A stretch of 64,000 bases of DNA from Thiothrix subterranea (GTDB lineage Bacteria > Pseudomonadota > Gammaproteobacteria > Thiotrichales > Thiotrichaceae), in assembly GCF_016772315.1 (NCBI RefSeq), contig NZ_CP053482.1, forward strand, positions 3,343,501 to 3,407,500. Direction: 5' to 3'. Shown here one piece after another: positions 18,119-26,236 of the stretch (within the stretch, counting starts at the first letter, position 1; every line of letters starts with the position of its first letter). The notes beneath the pieces are model-generated. The model ran no database searches and was not told where the DNA came from. It saw only the letters and a list, made by a program, of their open reading frames with translations. The translations under genes and the position numbers were made by a program.

Positions 18119-18168
18119 CGAGGGTGTACCGCAAAATAGTACAAATGGTGAGGATGATGGGGTGAGGT

Positions 18169-19707
18169 TTACTGTTCCATCACCCAATCATCCACACTCT
18201 TCAGCTCACTGCTAAAATTAATCCCTACCAACACCTTCGGGCGCGGATCATCCCTAAATGCCCCAGCGTAATCGCGCTCTTTAATCTGCGCCATTGCCGC
18301 CTGTGCCGTCTTATCCAGCTTGAACTCCAGAATGTAAATATGCGTTGCCGTCTTCACCACGCAATCCACCCGCCCGTTGCTTTCATTGACTTCCGCTTCG
18401 CTGTACTGCCCCAGATAGAAAAACGTCAAGTAAATCAAACTGTGGTAATACGCCTCACGGTCTTGTAAGAAAATCTGATACGGAATTTTCTTGAATACCG
18501 TTTTGATGATTTCAATCACCTCAGGCAAATCATTATCGTCAAAGGCTTCACTCAGGTGTACCACCATCGGCGTTGTTTTTGCAGGTTCAACATGCGCCCA
18601 TTCCGCCATCAAAAACATCATCATTGACGCCCGTACTTCACGGTTAGGATAATCCAACCAATACATGCCACGTTTATCTTGGTCTTTGAGGGTCAAATAG
18701 CCTGTCTGGAACATCACGGGGACAAGCTCCAATTCTTCAAGATCGTAATTGCCCAAAGCCAATTCATCTACCCGCAATTTATCCAGACGATACACTTTCT
18801 TGCGGCGCATCAACTTCGGCAAAAACGTCGGTGTACCAGATTCAAACCAGAAATTGCGGAATGCCTGCGCCTGAAAAAAGCTCAAGATCGAATACGGATT
18901 GTAAACACGGGTACGCAAATCCCAACTGTAACCGTTATACCATTCGCGGATTTTTTCCTGCAACGCCTCACGAGTTAAGCCAAGATAGCTTTCCGTTTCC
19001 GGCATATAGGGTGTGAAATAGTGTTCCAATTCCGCTTGTGTATACCCCAATAGCGTGCTGGCACTGCGGTCAAACGTCAGGTCAAACAGGTTATTCAAAT
19101 CCGAGAAAATCGACACGCGGCTGAACTTCGACACGCCCGTAATCAACAAAAACTCCAAATACGGGTCACTGTCTTTCAGCACCGAATAAAATGCTTTCAT
19201 GGTCTGTTGGTTGGCTTTGGCTTGTGGAATGTCATCGAGGTAGTCAATCAACGGCTTGTCGTATTCGTCGATCAGCAACACCACATTGCCCTGTTGTTTG
19301 GCGAGTTTTTCCAGCAGTTCCGCAAACACGTTTTTCAGCGTCGTACTCACCAAAGTGAGACCATGTTGCGCTGCAATCGCCTCCAGCGTTTGTTGTAATG
19401 CCGTTTCTAAACCCAATCCCTGATAGTCGAGTTTATTGATAGATAGGTGAATGACAGGGTGTGTCTTGCTCCAATCCCACTGATCCGCGATCCACAGCCC
19501 ATCGAACAACGCACGATTGCCTTGGTAGATTTCTTTGATGGTGGAAAGCAGCAACGATTTACCGAAACGACGCGGGCGCGATAGGAAAAAATAGCCTGCT
19601 TTGCCCGTCAGCAAATTATGGATAGCTTGTGTTTTGTCTACATACAAGTAGTTATCTTGACGCAACTTGTCAAAAGTTTGGATACCAACAGGGAGGCGTT
19701 GCAGCAT
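18169..19707 (-). CDS. AAA-ATPase-like/PD-(D/E)XK nuclease-domain protein (PF09820 + PF08011 type)
   Basis: The 512-residue protein starts MLQRLPVGIQTFDKLRQDN and has the family hallmarks: YVDKT near residue 23, the P-loop-like SRPRRFGKSLLLSTIKE at about 43-58, the Walker B LLIDEYDKPLI and TGVSKFSRVSIFSDLNN. The C-terminal nuclease fold is complete, with D in GRVDCVVKT and ExK in YILEFKLDK near residue 460. These proteins are abundant in large gammaproteobacterial and Bacteroidetes genomes, and their role is unproven. The last codons are repeated at 16867-16898, so this gene took part in the rearrangement downstream. A second, shortened family member lies at 48575-50050. Confidence 0.9.
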   Translation of the reverse strand: MLQRLPVGIQTFDKLRQDNYLYVDKTQAIHNLLTGKAGYFFLSRPRRFGKSLLLSTIKEIYQGNRALFDGLWIADQWDWSKTHPVIHLSINKLDYQGLGLETALQQTLEAIAAQHGLTLVSTTLKNVFAELLEKLAKQQGNVVLLIDEYDKPLIDYLDDIPQAKANQQTMKAFYSVLKDSDPYLEFLLITGVSKFSRVSIFSDLNNLFDLTFDRSASTLLGYTQAELEHYFTPYMPETESYLGLTREALQEKIREWYNGYSWDLRTRVYNPYSILSFFQAQAFRNFWFESGTPTFLPKLMRRKKVYRLDKLRVDELALGNYDLEELELVPVMFQTGYLTLKDQDKRGMYWLDYPNREVRASMMMFLMAEWAHVEPAKTTPMVVHLSEAFDDNDLPEVIEIIKTVFKKIPYQIFLQDREAYYHSLIYLTFFYLGQYSEAEVNESNGRVDCVVKTATHIYILEFKLDKTAQAAMAQIKERDYAGAFRDDPRPKVLVGINFSSELKSVDDWVMEQ

Positions 19708-19842
19708 GGCAGTAGTCTACGTAAACAATTATTTGATAAGAATAGCAGAAGCACCTAGAAATGTGCTTAAAGGCTTTCTGTAATGGTTCTCTCTGTCCTT
19801 GCCAGCCCATGATCAGCCGCCATTTTGCGATGGTGATCAAGT

Positions 19843-20070
19843 TCAAACATCGTTAAGCAGCCATGAGTGTTTGGCGCTTGCCAACGCTTTTAAAAAAGCC
19901 AATTCCTCACCTTCCAAATCAGCCAGCACACCCCGATAATTCCAGCCGCGCTCATACAGGTCGAGCATTTCATCGACATCGAGGCTGGTCACGTCGTCTC
20001 TTTGCCAGCAGATTGCCTGTAAAAAGGGCAAATGCGCGGGTGTTGCTGGCATATTGTTTATCGCTTGCAT
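19843..20070 (-). CDS. Small hypothetical protein
   Basis: This 75-residue ORF begins MQAINNMPATPAHLPFLQAI and has a good ribosome-binding site (AGAGG, six bases before the ATG). The sequence is acidic with a clear helix pattern (DVDEMLDLYERGWNYRGVLA, then a LEGEELAFLKALA helix). The WNYRGVLADL segment resembles small proteins annotated beside nucleotidyltransferase-type or toxin-like genes, but I cannot name a family. It lies between the AAA-ATPase gene and tRNA-Arg, with nothing else in the surrounding gaps. Confidence 0.6.
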   Translation of the reverse strand: MQAINNMPATPAHLPFLQAICWQRDDVTSLDVDEMLDLYERGWNYRGVLADLEGEELAFLKALASAKHSWLLNDV

Positions 20071-20172
20071 GACAAACCTCTGGTGTTACGGACATTGATG
20101 AGTATATCAGGGCAACTTCACGCTTCCGGCAATAAAAGATGCCAAACAAGTAAAATTTTTTGAAAATTTTGC

Positions 20173-20201
20173 TTGACCGACTCTGAACAAGTTAGCATAA
20201 T
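20173..20201 (+). promoter_or_regulatory. Sigma-70 promoter of tRNA-Arg
   Basis: TTGACC at 20173-20178 and CATAAT at 20196-20201 are separated by 17 bases. Transcription would begin about 7-10 bases before the mature tRNA 5' end at 20218. Confidence 0.7.
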
Positions 20202-20217
20202 GCGCACCTCTTCCAGC

Positions 20218-20294
20218 GCATCTGTAGCTCAGTTGGATAGAGTACCTGGCTACGAACCAGGTGGTCGGAGGTTCGAATCCTTCCAGATGCGCCA
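20218..20294 (+). tRNA. tRNA-Arg (anticodon ACG)
   Basis: The 77-base sequence folds as a cloverleaf. The acceptor arms are GCATCTG and CAGATGC with discriminator G and an encoded CCA. The D-arm contains AGCTCAGTTGGATAGAG, the anticodon stem is CCTGG/CCAGG with loop CTACGAA, and the T-loop is GTTCGAATCC. The anticodon ACG should be converted to ICG and read CGU, CGC and CGA. A strong terminator follows after eight bases, so it is a single-gene transcript. Confidence 0.97.
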
Positions 20295-20302
20295 TCTCAT
20301 TT

Positions 20303-20332
20303 AAAAAGGCTGACTTAACGTCAGCCTTTTTT
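20303..20332 (+). terminator. Rho-independent terminator, probably bidirectional
   Basis: AAAAAGGCTGAC and GTCAGCCTTTTT form a 12-bp stem with a five-base loop. The T-run on each strand fits termination of tRNA-Arg on the plus strand and of the ABC exporter ending at 20335 on the minus strand. Confidence 0.9.
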
Positions 20333-20334
20333 CG

Positions 20335-22080
20335 TTACAGGAACTCCCCACTTTGGTGTTGCCACATTTCGTGGTATTTGCCGCGCAATGCCAGCAATTC
20401 GCTGTGCGTGCCTTGTTCGATAATCTCGCCATTTTCCAACACAATGATTCTGTCCATGCGCAGAATGGTTGCCAGTCGGTGCGCAATCACAATCGCGGTT
20501 TTACGTTCGATCAGCTCGAAAATAGCGACTTGGATTTGCTGTTCGGTGAGCGAGTCCAGCGCGCTGGTGGCTTCATCGAGTACTACAATCGGCGCATCTT
20601 CCAGAAACGCGCGGGCAATCGCGATGCGTTGTTTTTCACCACCAGATAATTTCACACCGCGTTCGCCCACCAGCGTGTCAAAGCCTTGTGGCAGTTTGTC
20701 GATGAAATCCAGCGCACGGGCTTTACGGGCGACTTCACGCAACGCCTCATCGGGAATGGCTTTGCCCAGTGCAATATTGTCGCGAATACTGCGGTGAAAC
20801 AGATCCGGTTGTTGCGGAACCAGCGAAATTTGTGAACGTAATGATGCCAATGAAAACGCAGTAGCATCCACGCCATCGAACAAAATTCTGCCCTGCTGCG
20901 GGTCGACAAAACGAAACAGCAATTTGGTCAGCGAAGTTTTGCCTGAGCCAGAATGCCCCACCAATGCCACTTTTTCACCGGGCTGGATGTGCAGGTTGAA
21001 ATCATTAAATAAGCCGACTTGCTTATCCGCTGTGCCATACGCAAACCCCAGTTGCTCAAACCGAATGTCGCCTTGCGTAATGGTGTGGGTTGGCATAGCC
21101 GCATGATCGTCTTCCAAATCGGTTTGCCGGAAAACGTCTGCCATTTCACGCGCATCCGCCAACACACTGAAAAAGCGCCGGAAATTCATCCCAAAATCCC
21201 ACAAATGTTTGATCAGGATGAGCAGCACGGTTTGGAATAATACAAATTCACCGATCTCGAATGCGCCGTTCTGCCATTCGCCGATCATCCAATAAATCAG
21301 CAGCAATTCGATGCTGAACACCAAGATGCCTTGTACGGCAAACGAGACAAAGGTCAATAGCCACGCGATATTGCGCACTCGGTAAGATTCATCCGCCAGT
21401 GCGCCAATATTGGCACGTTCGTGTTGTTCCAGCGCAAAGCTTTTGACAATGGCGATATTGCTAATGCCATCGGCATACGCGCCGCCGAGTTTGGAATCCA
21501 TCGCCGCAACCCGCAGGTCGAATTTCAGTTTCCAAATCAGAAAGCCACCACTCCAGCCCAAAAAGATGGCAACCCATATCAGAAAGTACAGCGCAAACGT
21601 GGGTTGTTGTTGGTAAAAAATAATGAAGGCGAGGGTGATTTGCAGCAAATTGCCGTAAAACTGAAAAATCATCCAGTCGATAATGGTTTCAAATGCTTTG
21701 ATGAAACGGTTGGCTTGCTTGACCAAACTGCCTGCAAAATTGTTCTCGAAAAAATGGGTGCGTTGTTTTACCAGCACATCAAAACAGCGTTTATCGAGTT
21801 TGTTTAAGCCCCAGCTTTGGAACATGATCATGCCCAGTTCCAGCGCTCGCCAACTCAGCCAAATGACGCCGTAAGTCATGGCAATGTAGCTCAGATTTTG
21901 CAGCAGTGTGTGATGCGTATCCGCCGTGAAGGTTTTGGACAAGCCATTGGCAATTTCTTTGTAATACAGCGGTACTAACAGCTCCAGCCCCGCGCCGCCG
22001 GTAATGCCGATCATAACGACGACAAACCAGCCCCATTTCTGGCGGATGATTGCGCCATATTCACGAAAAATAATATCCAT
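20335..22080 (-). CDS. ABC exporter, fused permease and ATPase
   Basis: The 581-residue half-transporter has an N-terminal membrane domain with about six helices (residues 15-320) and a C-terminal nucleotide-binding domain. The ATPase motifs are Walker A VGHSGSGKTSLTKLL, the Q-loop in SLVPQQPDLF, signature LSGGEKQRIAIARA and Walker B PIVVLDEATSALD, followed by an H-loop histidine in IVIAHRL. It is of the MsbA/Atm1-like exporter type and should work as a homodimer in the inner membrane. The substrate cannot be told from the sequence. It is the downstream gene of a small two-gene cluster with a HExxH protein, with a three-base gap between them. Confidence 0.93.
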   Translation of the reverse strand: MDIIFREYGAIIRQKWGWFVVVMIGITGGAGLELLVPLYYKEIANGLSKTFTADTHHTLLQNLSYIAMTYGVIWLSWRALELGMIMFQSWGLNKLDKRCFDVLVKQRTHFFENNFAGSLVKQANRFIKAFETIIDWMIFQFYGNLLQITLAFIIFYQQQPTFALYFLIWVAIFLGWSGGFLIWKLKFDLRVAAMDSKLGGAYADGISNIAIVKSFALEQHERANIGALADESYRVRNIAWLLTFVSFAVQGILVFSIELLLIYWMIGEWQNGAFEIGEFVLFQTVLLILIKHLWDFGMNFRRFFSVLADAREMADVFRQTDLEDDHAAMPTHTITQGDIRFEQLGFAYGTADKQVGLFNDFNLHIQPGEKVALVGHSGSGKTSLTKLLFRFVDPQQGRILFDGVDATAFSLASLRSQISLVPQQPDLFHRSIRDNIALGKAIPDEALREVARKARALDFIDKLPQGFDTLVGERGVKLSGGEKQRIAIARAFLEDAPIVVLDEATSALDSLTEQQIQVAIFELIERKTAIVIAHRLATILRMDRIIVLENGEIIEQGTHSELLALRGKYHEMWQHQSGEFL

Positions 22081-22083
22081 GTT

Positions 22084-22509
22084 CTAACAGTCCCTTGTTG
22101 CTGCGACTCTGGCGCGGGCTTCGATTTCGTAAGGGTTATCCCAATAGAAGCTGCCGCCGCGTTGTTGCGCCCGTACCCCAGCGATAAAATACACGAAGGG
22201 GAATAAGCAACCCCAGCGCTCGAATTGTTCCACATGCACCCGTTCATGCACCCGACTATTACGCAAGTGTTGGGGGGATACGCCTGCGACACAATGCCCG
22301 ACGGTAATGGCATTGACCGCACCGAGAAAGGGAATGCCTCGCGCCAACCAGCGCCCGACCCAACCGCCCCAAATTTCCAAAACACCCGTGTGCAGGGCGT
22401 AACCGCCACCTGTCCATTTTGCCAGTAACGCGAACGGTAAACACCAAAGGGTAATGGGGGCGACCCATAAATACCGGAGTAATTGTTGCCAATCGCTTAT
22501 CGTGTGCAC
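22084..22509 (-). CDS. Membrane-associated protein with a HExxH motif
   Basis: The 141-residue protein has hydrophobic stretches at about residues 12-30 (LRYLWVAPITLWCLPFALL) and 57-70. A conserved-looking HERVHVEQFERWG around residue 88 follows. HExxH is the zinc-binding core of many metallopeptidases, and the E-rich segment near the end (NPYEIEARA) could supply a third ligand. I recall similar uncharacterised proteins with the same HERVHxxQxERWG segment and no known function. It lies three bases upstream of the ABC exporter gene on the same strand, so the two are probably co-transcribed. Confidence 0.65.
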   Translation of the reverse strand: MHTISDWQQLLRYLWVAPITLWCLPFALLAKWTGGGYALHTGVLEIWGGWVGRWLARGIPFLGAVNAITVGHCVAGVSPQHLRNSRVHERVHVEQFERWGCLFPFVYFIAGVRAQQRGGSFYWDNPYEIEARARVAATRDC

Positions 22510-22616
22510 GTATTCGCTCGCTTAAAATTTGGATAAGAATTGAACTGACACTGTGTCTATAAGGTCAGAAACCCGTATACTTGGCTAAAACAACTGAACA
22601 AATTGTAGGGGATTCC

Positions 22617-24647
22617 TTGGAAGAACACGACTTATTACAAAGCATCCTGCTGCTGTTGGTGATGTCCGTTGGGGCTGTTGCTGCATTCCGCACCTTGCAT
22701 TTGCCGCCTATTTTGGGCTATCTCCTCGTGGGAACTTTAATGGGGACACATGGGCTGGGCTTTATCCCGGACAGCGAAGGCTTGGCCTTTATGGGCGAAG
22801 TTGGGGTGGTGTTTCTGTTGTTCGCGATTGGGCTGGAATTTTCACTCAAGCAATTCATGGCGATGCGCACCACGATTATCGGCTTGGGCGGGTTGCAGGT
22901 GGTGATTTCTACCTTGTCGGGCGTGATGATTTTGTCGTACTTCGGTGTGCCGTGGACGAGTGCGTTGGTCGCGGGTGGCGCAATGGCGATGTCATCGACG
23001 GCAATTGTGGTCAAACAATTGACGGATCAGGCAGAAATGCGGGCCGCGCACGGGCAATCAGCTTTGGGTATTTTGTTGTTTCAAGACATTGCGGTTGTGC
23101 CGTTTCTGGTCATGATTCCGTTGTTGGCGGGCGGCGCGGATTTGGCGTTAAACCCTAGCGAATTATTGCTGAAGATTTTTTTTGCAGCGTTGCTGTTTGT
23201 GGCGATGATGTTGGTGGGGCATTACACGCTGCGCCCATTATTTCAGTATATTTCCCGTGCTGAATCGGTCGAGCTGTTTAATATTACGGTGCTATTGGTG
23301 GCGCTGACGGCGGCTTGGTTGACGCAATCCATGCACTTGTCATTGGCACTGGGGGCGTTTTTAGCCGGAATGTTGCTGAGTGAAACCGAATATAAGCATC
23401 AGATCGAGAGTGAAATCCGCCCGTTTCGCGACATTCTCATGGGTATCTTTTTCATCACGGTCGGAACGAAGTTAGATATTGCGATACTGCCTTCCTTGTG
23501 GCTGCCGATATTGCTATTGGTGTTGGGTTTGATTGTCGGCAAAGGTTTGTTGATTGCGCTGCTCACCCGCTTGTTTGTAAAAAATAATGCGACGTCCTTG
23601 CGTACTGGTTTGGTGTTGGCGCAAGGGGGCGAGTTTGGGTTCGCATTGTTGGCATTGGCATTAAGCAATAAAGTGATGTCACAGGGTGAGGCACAAACGA
23701 CCTTGGCGGCTATTGTGATCAGCATGGCGATTTCACCGTTTTTGATTCGTTACAATGAAAAAATTACCAATGTATTGTTGGCGGATACTTACACGCACCA
23801 GCGTTTTAAAGATGCGGAAGAAGTCAGTACTGCCGTCAATGAGGTGGAAAATCATGTGATTCTCTGCGGTTATCGGCGCATGGGTCAAAATATTGCGCGT
23901 TTCTTGCAAGAACAAGGTGTGACGTACATTGCACTGGATCTTGACCCTAGCATTGTGGAAAGGACATGGGAGGCAGGCGATCCGGTGCATTATGCTGATG
24001 CCACTCGCCCGGAAATCCTGATGGCAGCCGGTTTGGAACGCGCCCGCATGGTGGTGATTACGGTGGTGGAGGTCGAGGTCGCCAAACGCATTATTGAAGC
24101 GGTGCGCCTCAAACGTGCGGATATTCCGGTCTTGGTGCGCACCCGTGATGAGCGTCACCTGAAAACTTTGGAGCGTTTAGGTGCTACCAGTGTGTTGCCC
24201 GAAACGCTGGAGGCTACCCTGATGATCACCCAGCGCATTGTGGAACAGCTCGGTTTTAGCCCGGATGAAGTGTTTCAGATGACCGAAAAAACCCGGCGTG
24301 ACAGTTACCGCGCATTGCACAGTTATTACCACGGTGAGCGCGACAAAACGTTGCCGGTGGGTAAAAAAACCGAGGCTTTTTTGCATACGTTTCGGTTGCA
24401 AGACGAGGATTATGCCACCGGCAAGCAAATTTCGGCGCTGGAATTAGGACGTTTTGCGGTGTCCATTAAGGCATTGCGGCGTGGGGATATTCGTGGTGAA
24501 GAGCCATCAGCCGATATTCTGTTGCAAGCCGGTGATGTATTGGTGCTGGAAGGTGGCAAAGCGGAATGTTTCCGCGAAGTGGAGACTGTTTTGCGGACAG
24601 GGGGCAAGTTGGCAAAGGCAACTATTCCTGTTGCGGGCGATATTTGA
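22617..24647 (+). CDS. Kef-type CPA2 cation:proton antiporter with TrkA domains
   Basis: The 676-residue protein has an N-terminal transporter domain of about 12-13 helices (residues 5-385) and a cytoplasmic RCK/TrkA-N domain starting VILCGYRRMGQNIARFL near residue 422. A TrkA-C-like domain ends it (SADILLQAGDVLVLEGG). It should exchange K+ or Na+ for protons under nucleotide or ligand control, as KefB/KefC do. I favour the TTG start at 22617, which has AGGGG five bases before it and gives MEEHDLLQ; an in-frame TTG at 22581 has no ribosome-binding site. It stands alone in its orientation. Ion specificity is not readable. Confidence 0.92.
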   Translation: MEEHDLLQSILLLLVMSVGAVAAFRTLHLPPILGYLLVGTLMGTHGLGFIPDSEGLAFMGEVGVVFLLFAIGLEFSLKQFMAMRTTIIGLGGLQVVISTLSGVMILSYFGVPWTSALVAGGAMAMSSTAIVVKQLTDQAEMRAAHGQSALGILLFQDIAVVPFLVMIPLLAGGADLALNPSELLLKIFFAALLFVAMMLVGHYTLRPLFQYISRAESVELFNITVLLVALTAAWLTQSMHLSLALGAFLAGMLLSETEYKHQIESEIRPFRDILMGIFFITVGTKLDIAILPSLWLPILLLVLGLIVGKGLLIALLTRLFVKNNATSLRTGLVLAQGGEFGFALLALALSNKVMSQGEAQTTLAAIVISMAISPFLIRYNEKITNVLLADTYTHQRFKDAEEVSTAVNEVENHVILCGYRRMGQNIARFLQEQGVTYIALDLDPSIVERTWEAGDPVHYADATRPEILMAAGLERARMVVITVVEVEVAKRIIEAVRLKRADIPVLVRTRDERHLKTLERLGATSVLPETLEATLMITQRIVEQLGFSPDEVFQMTEKTRRDSYRALHSYYHGERDKTLPVGKKTEAFLHTFRLQDEDYATGKQISALELGRFAVSIKALRRGDIRGEEPSADILLQAGDVLVLEGGKAECFREVETVLRTGGKLAKATIPVAGDI

Positions 24648-24980
24648 GGGGCTTGGTTGAGCTGGTTGTTTTTTAAGCTTTGCGGCGAGCCTGTCAATAC
24701 ATTTTATATGCATTAAATCCAAGCCGTTTTTCTGTGGTAAACTACCGTTTATCCACCTAATCCATTGGATATATTTCACTCTGTGGTATTCTTTTATTCA
24801 GGATATGCGTTTAGTTAGATGGTTTCTGTATAAAAAACCATTCTGGATTTCACACATGCCGATAGCCTGATGATGGGTAGAGTGGCTTGAATCAACCAGA
24901 GACGTGCTAGGATAGGCAAAAATTTGCTAATTTTTTTAAATTTTAGAAAACTTTTTGCACAACTAGCAGTCTATGGAAGG
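24648..24980. other. Non-coding AT-rich gap before the fis locus
   Basis: I see no supported gene in this stretch. The run AATTTTTTTAAATTTTAG near 24930-24947 is the kind of AT tract often found in fis promoter regions, but I cannot fix -35 and -10 boxes. Confidence 0.4.
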
Positions 24981-25208
24981 TGTCGAGTCGTTTTAGATCA
25001 CATTAGGGCTATGCACGACTTCTATGGAACGGATACAGGTGTCCGTATTGCACGGAAGCATTCGGGTGGTATCTGGATCGAATCACCTCCGATACAAGTT
25101 ATTAAAGGGATTTTTGCGATCACGACTCCTGAAAAGCAGTTGGCTACGGTTAATGAAACATTGTGTAGAATCGTACCAACAAATACTAAAAAGGTTGCAT
25201 CAATATGA
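24981..25208 (+). pseudogene. dusB: C-terminal relic of dusB in front of fis
   Basis: The frame reads VLDHIRAMHDFYGTDTGVRI then ARKH, and later PEKQLATVNETL. This matches the end of tRNA-dihydrouridine synthase B, which in E. coli has HDFYGPAKGYRIARKH and SEQLEALEAYF. Only this tail exists: no TIM-barrel part is found upstream, where the Kef gene ends at 24647. The frame stays open from a TTG at 24924. Its TGA at 25206-25208 overlaps the fis ATG (ATGA), so it could still be translated and couple to fis. In many gammaproteobacteria dusB-fis is one operon; here the enzyme part has been lost from it. Confidence 0.7.
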
Positions 25209-25462
25209 CGAATACATCTTCTCGTGCCGGTCTGGACGCTTCTTTGTCTGAAACGGTTGCTCGTACTTTACAAGATTACTTGGATACACTGGGTGATCAT
25301 GAAGCATCAAACATTTACCGTTTGGTGTTGGATGAGGTTGAACGCCCTATGCTGGAAATCATGATGCGTTATACGCATAACAACCAGTCTAAGGCGGCGC
25401 AGTGCATGGGCATTAACCGTGCGACGCTGCGTACTAAGCTGAAGCGCCATAACTTGCTCTAA
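25205..25462 (+). CDS. fis: DNA-binding protein Fis
   Basis: Fis is a nucleoid protein that bends DNA and activates rRNA promoters, among others. The 85-residue protein has the dimerisation helices (LSETVARTLQDYLDTLGD) and the C-terminal helix-turn-helix (NNQSKAAQCMGINRATLRTK). It is slightly shorter than E. coli Fis (98) because the N-terminus is reduced. The ATG at 25205 overlaps the stop of the dusB-like tail. An inverted repeat at 25485-25508 lies just after it. Confidence 0.95.
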   Translation: MTNTSSRAGLDASLSETVARTLQDYLDTLGDHEASNIYRLVLDEVERPMLEIMMRYTHNNQSKAAQCMGINRATLRTKLKRHNLL

Positions 25463-25484
25463 TCGAGAGTAAACATGGTTAGAA

Positions 25485-25508
25485 GGGGCGGTTATCATGA
25501 ACCGCCCC
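25485..25508. terminator. Hairpin between fis and the convergent gene
   Basis: GGGGCGGTT and AACCGCCCC form a perfect 9-bp stem around a six-base loop. It lies between convergent genes and could end both transcripts. The T-run is imperfect on the plus strand (a TTTTT comes about 15 bases later). Confidence 0.6.
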
Positions 25509-25519
25509 GGATATTAGTA

Positions 25520-26092
25520 TTAGTTTTTCAAGGTTTGTTGATACGTTTTCAATCCATCCCAATCGCTTGCAGCCGCAAGTTTTGCTTGTTCTGCCCAGCT
25601 TTCTGCGAATGTCTTGCTATAGCGAATACCGCTAGAAGCCAATTTTCCGTTCACATCATCCGTGGTTAATTCCGCTAATTGCGCATAGCGTTTTATGCCA
25701 TTGGCTTGCATGGCTTCGGCTAATTTAGGGCCGATGCCACTTAATTTGGTCAAATCATCATCATTTGCGCTATCAGTGATTGTTGTTACGACTGCGGGTG
25801 TTTCGGTAACAATGGCGGCGGGTTCTGGCGTGGTAACAGCAGGTTCAGCGGCTGTGACGGCTTCAAGTGTGGTTTGAGGCGCTGGCGGGGCAACTTTTTC
25901 CGTTTTGGCAACCGTTAATTCCGCTTGTAAGGTGCGGTTTTGTTGTTGCAGTGTGCTATTTTCTTTACGACTGGCTTGCAGGGCGACTTCAAGTTTTTTC
26001 TTGGGGTTGGGGACAAATAATCTGACGAAAATCCATTCGATTAACCAACCGACTAAGATCCCAAGAATAAATACGCCTACTAGTTTAGACAT
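25520..26092 (-). CDS. Membrane-anchored helix-hairpin-helix protein
   Basis: The 190-residue protein has an N-terminal membrane helix (residues 3-27, LVGVFILGILVGWLIEWIFV), a short coiled coil rich in Gln and Leu (about 33-65), a Pro/Ala/Thr-rich linker (67-110) and a C-terminal helix-hairpin-helix domain starting DDLTKLSGIGPKLAEAMQAN. This layout is widespread and often annotated as a predicted 5' DNA nuclease or DUF4332-like protein. The HhH fold suggests DNA binding at the membrane, but no catalytic residues are evident. It converges on fis. Confidence 0.8.
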   Translation of the reverse strand: MSKLVGVFILGILVGWLIEWIFVRLFVPNPKKKLEVALQASRKENSTLQQQNRTLQAELTVAKTEKVAPPAPQTTLEAVTAAEPAVTTPEPAAIVTETPAVVTTITDSANDDDLTKLSGIGPKLAEAMQANGIKRYAQLAELTTDDVNGKLASSGIRYSKTFAESWAEQAKLAAASDWDGLKTYQQTLKN

Positions 26093-26236
26093 TGTGAAAC
26101 TCCATTAATTGAGCGTGTATTTAATGCTTTTTATTGCAAAGCGGATTCTAAACACATAATACGGCACACAGAATACACCAAATGGTAGGGTTTGGCAGAC
26201 AAACCTCCTCCCAGCTTGATCTATGACAATGTAATA

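Noticed and set aside
16837-18168. Insertion sequence or prophage
   Set aside because: No transposase, integrase or phage structural gene and no terminal inverted repeats were found. The direct repeats fit recombination instead.
25024-25251. A 75-codon open frame overlapping the dusB tail and fis
   Set aside because: It is in another frame from both, and the dusB-like frame has clear homology while this one has none.
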